Positions 59,603 to 64,000 of a DNA stretch of 64,000 bases are shown here, piece after piece. This stretch comes from Burkholderiales bacterium PBB1 (lineage in GTDB: Bacteria; Pseudomonadota; Gammaproteobacteria; Burkholderiales; Burkholderiaceae_C), in assembly GCA_002255905.1 (NCBI GenBank), contig NKIN01000002.1:248001-312000 (forward strand), read 5' to 3'. Positions within the stretch are counted from its first letter, which is position 1; every line of letters begins with the position of its first letter. A model generated the notes under the pieces. The model worked only from the letters and a program-made list of their open reading frames with translations, did no database searches and had not been told where the DNA came from. The position numbers and the translations under genes are program-made.

Positions 59603-61231
59603 TCACTGAGCGGCGAGCTGCAGCGGCTTGCGCGTCTTGGCCACGAGCGTCTTCGATACGCGCTTCGGTGTGGCGCTTGGGGCTGGCGCAGCGCCTTGAG
59701 ATGCCACGCGCACCGGCTTCGCCGCGCGTGTCGCAGCGACGCGCGTCGGGGCCGCGCGACGTGCAGGTTGGTACACCACGATGGCCGCCCCGGGCTTGAA
59801 GCGAGCACTCGAAGAGACCGAGTTCCATTCGGCCACCTGGGCCGCACCCACCCGGTAGCGACGTGCGATGCTGGCGACCGTGTCGGCCTTGCCGGCCTTG
59901 AGCACCACCCGACGCCGCGGGGGCACATCGGGGGTCAGTTGCATCACCGCGTTCTCGGCCACGTGCTCGGCCACGTCGGTGCTGCGTTGTTCGCTGCGCG
60001 GCACCAGCAGGGTCGAGCCCGCCTTCACCAACATGCGCGGCGGGATGCGATTGACGCTGCACAGCGCGGCTTCGCTCATGCCGACTTGTCGTGCGGCGTC
60101 GCCGGGGCGCATGGTTTTCGGCGCGACCCAGGCGGTCCAGCTGGCCAGCGGTGCGCGATGCTCCGACAGATTGCGGATGAAGGCACTGGCGTTGTCGTAG
60201 GGCAGCAGCACCTGCGGCGTGCCGGCAGCGAGGATCACCGGCTTGTTCATCTGCGGGTTCAGCGTCTTGAATTCGTCCAGCGACACGCCCGCCAGCCGTG
60301 CCGCCAGATCCACATCGATGTCGCGCTGGATCGGAACGCCGAGGAAGTACGGGTGGTTGGCAACCGCTGGCAAGCTGAGTGAAAACGACTCCGGTGCACT
60401 GATGATGTTCTTGACAGCCTGCAGCTTGGGCACGTAGTTGCGGGTCTCGTCGGGCATCTTCAGACTGAGGTAGTCGGTGGGCAGCCCGGCCTTCTGGTTG
60501 CGCGCGATGGCACGCTGGACACTGCCTTCGCCCCAGTTGTAGGCCGCCAGCGCCAGATGCCAGTCGCCGAATTGCGCATACAGGCGCTGCAGGTAATCGA
60601 GCGCGGCGCGGGTCGATGCCAGCACATCGCGGCGGTCGTCACGGAAGATGTTCTGCGTCAGTGCGAAGTCGCGCCCGGTGGCTGGCATGAACTGCCACAT
60701 GCCCGAGGCCTTGGCCGACGAGATCGCCTGCGGGTTGAAGGCGCTTTCGATGAAGGGCAGCAGGGCCAACTCGGTGGGCATGCCCCGGGCTTCGAGTTCC
60801 TCGACGATGTGGAACAGGTAGCGGCTGCCACGCGTCGTCATGCGCTCGACGTAGTCAGGGCGGCTGGCGTACCAGCGCTCGCGCTCGTGGACCAGATCGG
60901 TATCGAGATCAGGCATCTTGAAACCTCGGCGCACGCGGGCCCAGAGATCGGTCTGTGCCCCCGCGTCGTCGAGATTCACGCTCACGCCAGGGCGCACCGG
61001 ATCGACCGGCGCCGCTGCAGCAGCCTGTGCGTTGGCGGCGTTCGCGCTGCGTCCGCCCGAGCCATCGGCCCGGGCCGAATCGGTGGCGGCCGCCGACGAC
61101 GTCGTGTTGCCAGAGCCCGAGGCGGCGATGTCTGCGCGGGTGGCGCAACCGCTGCCGACCCACCCGGTGGCTGATACCAGCAGGGCGATCAGGGCCGCCC
61201 TGCGCAACGGGTGTGTCGATCGATCGGTCAT
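59603..61231 (-). CDS. mltD: Membrane-bound lytic murein transglycosylase D-like protein
   Basis: Cleaves peptidoglycan glycan strands to form anhydro ends. 542 residues: a signal segment ending in the lipobox GSGC; an SLT domain (about 130-260) with the catalytic glutamate in LLPFIESAFNPQAIS and the SLT signature MWQFMPATGRDF, followed by AAYNWGEGSV; then a LysM-like region (about 355-400) and a clearer LysM domain (about 430-480) with ADTVASIARRYRV. A basic Ala/Lys-rich tail ends it. The ATG overlaps the gloB stop by 4 bases. Confidence 0.93.
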   Translation of the reverse strand: MTDRSTHPLRRAALIALLVSATGWVGSGCATRADIAASGSGNTTSSAAATDSARADGSGGRSANAANAQAAAAAPVDPVRPGVSVNLDDAGAQTDLWARVRRGFKMPDLDTDLVHERERWYASRPDYVERMTTRGSRYLFHIVEELEARGMPTELALLPFIESAFNPQAISSAKASGMWQFMPATGRDFALTQNIFRDDRRDVLASTRAALDYLQRLYAQFGDWHLALAAYNWGEGSVQRAIARNQKAGLPTDYLSLKMPDETRNYVPKLQAVKNIISAPESFSLSLPAVANHPYFLGVPIQRDIDVDLAARLAGVSLDEFKTLNPQMNKPVILAAGTPQVLLPYDNASAFIRNLSEHRAPLASWTAWVAPKTMRPGDAARQVGMSEAALCSVNRIPPRMLVKAGSTLLVPRSEQRSTDVAEHVAENAVMQLTPDVPPRRRVVLKAGKADTVASIARRYRVGAAQVAEWNSVSSSARFKPGAAIVVYQPARRAAPTRVAATRAAKPVRVASQGAAPAPSATPKRVSKTLVAKTRKPLQLAAQ

Positions 61232-62022
61232 CGGAAATCGTTCTTCCATAGGCGAAGCGCCGTGAACACCTCGACGGGCTGGTCACTGCGGGCGCCGTGT
61301 CGGCGGGCGGCTGCGATCACCGCCGGAGCGCTGCATCGCAGAAATGGGTTGGTGGCCAGTTCACTCGAGATGCGGCCGGGCACCGTGGGCTGGCCAGCGG
61401 CTCGCTGCTGCTCGCAACGAAGGGTGTGGCTGGCGAGCTCGGCATTGTCAGGTTCGACGGCACGGGCGAACTTCAAGTTCGACAACGTGTACTCATGGGC
61501 GCAGCACACGAGCGTCTCGCCCGGCAGCGCAGCGAGCGCCTCCAACGAATGGTGCATCTGCACCGGCGTGCCTTCGAACAGCCGGCCACAACCACCGACA
61601 AAAAGCGTGTCGCCGCAGAACAGCAGCGGCGCGTCGGTGTCGGTCCCGGCCGCAGCGCCGGGCTTCGGCTGGTGGAAGTAGGCAATGTGACCCGAGGTGT
61701 GCCCGGGCACGTCGATGACGCTGAAATCCAGACCCAGCGCCTGCACCGAATCGCCGCCTCGGACGCGAGTGCACGGTTCGGGGATGACCTCCAGAGCCGG
61801 CCCATAGACAGGGCCCTGCAGACGTGCCAGCAAGGCCGGCACCCCGCCAATGTGATCGTCGTGGTGGTGCGTCAATAGAATCGCCGCAAGCTTGAGTTGC
61901 AGGCGATCGAGTGCGGCCAGCACCGGCGCGCTGTCTCCCGGATCGATCACGACGGCATCGGCGCCGTTGTGCAGCATCCAGATGTAGTTGTCGGTGAACG
62001 CGGGCAGTGCGACTAAATTCAT
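61228..62022 (-). CDS. gloB: Hydroxyacylglutathione hydrolase (glyoxalase II)
   Basis: Hydrolyses S-lactoylglutathione, the second step of methylglyoxal detoxification. 264 residues of the metallo-beta-lactamase fold: THHHDDH (51-57) supplies the metal ligands, with further ligands in VPGHTSGHIAYF and FCGDTLF; the substrate-binding C-terminal part includes HEYTLSNLKFA. The start codon overlaps by 2 bases with that of the divergent methyltransferase gene. It is co-oriented with mltD, which overlaps its stop. Confidence 0.95.
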   Translation of the reverse strand: MNLVALPAFTDNYIWMLHNGADAVVIDPGDSAPVLAALDRLQLKLAAILLTHHHDDHIGGVPALLARLQGPVYGPALEVIPEPCTRVRGGDSVQALGLDFSVIDVPGHTSGHIAYFHQPKPGAAAGTDTDAPLLFCGDTLFVGGCGRLFEGTPVQMHHSLEALAALPGETLVCCAHEYTLSNLKFARAVEPDNAELASHTLRCEQQRAAGQPTVPGRISSELATNPFLRCSAPAVIAAARRHGARSDQPVEVFTALRLWKNDFR

Positions 62023-62878
62023 GACGGAAACCGCAACAAGTGAATCGGTGCCGAGTATAGGTTTGGGGGCGTGGCTGGAGACGCCACCCGGCGCCTATTT
62101 GCTGGACTGGGAGCAGCGGCACCTCGACGCGGCGGTGGCCGATGTGTTCGGCTTTCACGCCCTTCAGCTCGGCCTGCCTGCACTTGATGCCTTGCGCAAC
62201 AACCGCATGCCGCATCGCTGGCTGGCTGTCGATGTCGCACACCGGCTGGGCGGCAGTGCGCCGGGCCCTGCCGCAGCAGACCGTGCCGTGGCACTGAACT
62301 GCGATTTCGATGCGCTGCCGTTCGACAGCCAGAGCCTCGATCTCGTGGTCTTGCCGCATGCCCTGGAGCTTGCGCGTGACCCGCACCAGACCCTGCGCGA
62401 GGTCGAGCGGGTGCTGATGCCCGAAGGTCGTGTGGTCATCATCGGTTTCAACCCGACCAGCCTGTGGAGCATGCGCCAGCAGACGGGCCGCGCGCGCCGT
62501 CGTCTCGGGCTGGGTACCGGCACCTCTCTCTATCTGCCGCGCGAGGGCGATTTCATCGCCTACCGGCGCCTGCGCGACTGGTTGCGTTTGCTCAGTTTCG
62601 AGGTGGAGACGGGACGCTTTGGCTGCTACCGGCCGCCGCTGCATTCGGAGCCCTGGCTGGCCCGGTTCGGCTGGATGGAAACTGCCGGCGAGCGTTGGTG
62701 GCCCGTGCTCGGCGCGGTCTATGCGCTGACAGCCGTGAAGCGGGTGCGCGGCATGCGGCTGGTCGGCCTGGTGCGCGATCAGCGCCGTCAGGTGAGTGCA
62801 TCGCCGGCGGTGGTGTCGCAGCAGGTCTGTCATCGCGAAGCCGCGAGCCTGATGCTTGAACCGGCCGAGCACGAGTGA
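62021..62878 (+). CDS. Class I SAM-dependent methyltransferase
   Basis: 285 residues. Begins with LGAWLETPPGAYLLDWEQRHLDAAVADVFGFHALQLGLPAL, a conserved betaproteobacterial pattern next to gloB and rnhA. The core is a methyltransferase-11-like domain (about 75-160): FDALPFDSQSLDLVVLPHALELARDPHQTLREVERVLMPEGRVVIIGFNP. The SAM-binding glycine motif is not obvious. The target is unknown. ATG at 62021; downstream GTG/TTG starts near 62048-62063 are possible and would free it from the gloB start codon overlap. rnhA follows after 21 bases. Confidence 0.8.
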   Translation: MTETATSESVPSIGLGAWLETPPGAYLLDWEQRHLDAAVADVFGFHALQLGLPALDALRNNRMPHRWLAVDVAHRLGGSAPGPAAADRAVALNCDFDALPFDSQSLDLVVLPHALELARDPHQTLREVERVLMPEGRVVIIGFNPTSLWSMRQQTGRARRRLGLGTGTSLYLPREGDFIAYRRLRDWLRLLSFEVETGRFGCYRPPLHSEPWLARFGWMETAGERWWPVLGAVYALTAVKRVRGMRLVGLVRDQRRQVSASPAVVSQQVCHREAASLMLEPAEHE

Positions 62879-62899
62879 GCTGAATCCGAATGGAATCCC

Positions 62900-63358
62900 A
62901 TGAATGACACGTTGTCGATACAGCGCCCACGGGTGACGATCTACACCGACGGCGCCTGCAAGGGCAACCCGGGGCGAGGAGGTTGGGGCGCGTGGCTGAG
63001 CACCGAGGGCCACGAGAAAGAGCTGTTCGGTGGCGAACTGCTCACCACCAACAACCGGATGGAGCTGACCGCGGTGATCGAGTCACTGGCCTCGCTCAAG
63101 CGCACCTGCACCGTGGTGATCTACACCGACAGCGAATACGTGCGCAAGGGCATCACCGAGTGGATCCACGGCTGGAAACAGCGCGGCTGGAAAACAGCCG
63201 AGCGCAAGCCGGTGAAGAACGCCGAACTCTGGCAGCGGCTGGACGCACTGTGCGCGCTGCACGATGTCAGCTGGCGGTGGGTCAAGGGCCATTCGGGCGA
63301 TCCGGGCAACGAGCGCGCCGACGCGCTGGCCAATCGCGGGGCCGCTGCGGCGGTCTGA
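62900..63358 (+). CDS. rnhA: Ribonuclease HI
   Basis: Cleaves RNA in RNA-DNA hybrids. 152 residues. Catalytic residues are all present: D17 (YTDGAC), E55 (NNRMEL), D77 (YTDSEY), H131 and D141 (NERADAL). The basic handle [20 protein letters not shown] is present as in E. coli. It follows the methyltransferase gene by 21 bases; a transporter gene follows after 7. Confidence 0.97.
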   Translation: MNDTLSIQRPRVTIYTDGACKGNPGRGGWGAWLSTEGHEKELFGGELLTTNNRMELTAVIESLASLKRTCTVVIYTDSEYVRKGITEWIHGWKQRGWKTAERKPVKNAELWQRLDALCALHDVSWRWVKGHSGDPGNERADALANRGAAAAV

Positions 63359-63365
63359 GCTCGGC

Positions 63366-64000
63366 GTGGAGCAGTCGCCCGGCAGCGCGCCGTTCAGGCG
63401 CCGACTCGATCGCATCTACCTGGCCTACACCGTGGGCTTCATCGGGTTCGTGCTCGGGCTGGCTGCCCTGGAGCAGGTGGGTCTGCCCAAGCGCTGGATA
63501 GGCGTCATCTTCCTGCTCTCCACGGTGCTGCTGTATGCCGGCATCGGCGTCCTCAGCCGCACCACCGATCCCACCGAGTACTACGTGGCCGGCCGTCGCG
63601 TGCCGGCGTTCTACAATGGCATGGCGACTGCGGCCGACTGGATGTCAGCGGCATCGTTCATCGGCCTGGCTGGCACGCTCTACCTGCAGGGTTATGGCGG
63701 GCTCGCGTTCGTTCTGGGCTGGACGGGTGGCTATTGCCTCGTGGCGCTGCTGCTGGCCCCTTATCTGCGCAAGTTCGGCCAGTTCACGATCCCCGACTTC
63801 CTCGGTGCGCGCTACGGAGGGCAACTGCCGCGGGCCGTGGGCGTGCTGGCCGCCGTGCTGTGTTCGTTCGTCTATCTGGTCGCGCAGATCTATGGTGTCG
63901 GGCTGATCACCGCCCGACTGACGGGGGTCGACTTCGTCATCGGCATCTTTCTCGGCTTGGGCGGTGTGCTGGTGTGCTCATTCCTTGGTGGCATGCGGGC
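63366..64000 (+). CDS. Sodium:solute symporter family protein, N-terminal part (runs off window)
   Basis: Frame open from GTG at 63366 to the window end, 211 residues visible. FRRRLDRIYLAYTVGFIGFVLGLAALEQVGLPKRWIG is followed by DPTEYYVAGRRVPAFYNGMATAADWMSAASFIGLAGTLY, the characteristic core of the SSS family resembling acetate/pyruvate-type permeases (VC_2705-like group). At least five membrane segments are seen. The substrate is unknown. The start codon is inferred; there is no strong ribosome-binding site. Confidence 0.85.
   Translation, partial: MEQSPGSAPFRRRLDRIYLAYTVGFIGFVLGLAALEQVGLPKRWIGVIFLLSTVLLYAGIGVLSRTTDPTEYYVAGRRVPAFYNGMATAADWMSAASFIGLAGTLYLQGYGGLAFVLGWTGGYCLVALLLAPYLRKFGQFTIPDFLGARYGGQLPRAVGVLAAVLCSFVYLVAQIYGVGLITARLTGVDFVIGIFLGLGGVLVCSFLGGMR

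Overview
The window is 64 kb of GC-rich chromosomal DNA from a betaproteobacterium, most likely order Burkholderiales (Leptothrix/Rubrivivax/Sphaerotilus/Comamonadaceae side). The basis is the protein families and gene order: EF-P with Arg32 next to earP, surE-pcm-nlpD-rlmD, rlmE-ftsH-folP-glmM followed by the pst-pho cluster, trxA-rho, and hupB-tRNA-Val-ppiD. It is a dense housekeeping segment. I see no rRNA operon, insertion sequence, prophage, integrase or CRISPR array. No gap between genes exceeds 300 bases.

Layout. 1-5.5 kb: end of rpiA, a small Lys-rich protein, mnmC with a DUF3445 gene, efp and its rhamnosyltransferase gene earP. 5.5-12.5 kb: uvrC, a lipoprotein, pgsA, an EamA exporter, hupB, tRNA-Val, ppiD, tRNA-His. 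12.5-15 kb: a NarL-type response regulator and membrane histidine kinase. 15-19 kb: the tightly packed surE-pcm-nlpD-rlmD operon, with no rpoS between nlpD and rlmD. 19-27 kb: a BI-1 protein, a GlcG-like protein, carAB, greA, a DUF4149 protein, a YhbY-like protein. 26.5-31.6 kb: rlmE-ftsH-folP-glmM. 31.6-39 kb: a fasciclin lipoprotein and pstSCAB-phoU-phoBR with a candidate Pho box. 39-43 kb: a GT39-like transferase, rpmE2, rho, trxA. 43-49 kb: addB-addA recombination nuclease. 49-54 kb: two adjacent kinase-like/HDOD regulators. 54-56 kb: murI, the 4.5S RNA gene and a divergent PurM paralogue. 56-59.6 kb: dnaX-ybaB-recR and a MAPEG protein. 59.6-64 kb: mltD-gloB divergent from a methyltransferase gene, rnhA, and a truncated sodium:solute symporter.

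The most unusual items are: (1) the tandem pair at 49.4-53.8 kb, where the first protein has a kinase fold stripped of its catalytic residues and the second a complete kinase, both joined to HDOD modules, preceded by four 7-mers at exact 11-base spacing; (2) a run of nine C in dnaX placed so that either frameshift would give a product of about 436-438 residues, close to the size of a gamma subunit; (3) an MnmC whose methyltransferase half looks degenerate while its FAD half is intact; (4) rpoS missing from its usual site; (5) a PurM paralogue lacking the GTDGVGTK motif.

All calls come from reading the sequence and from memory of protein families; no database search or folding program was run.
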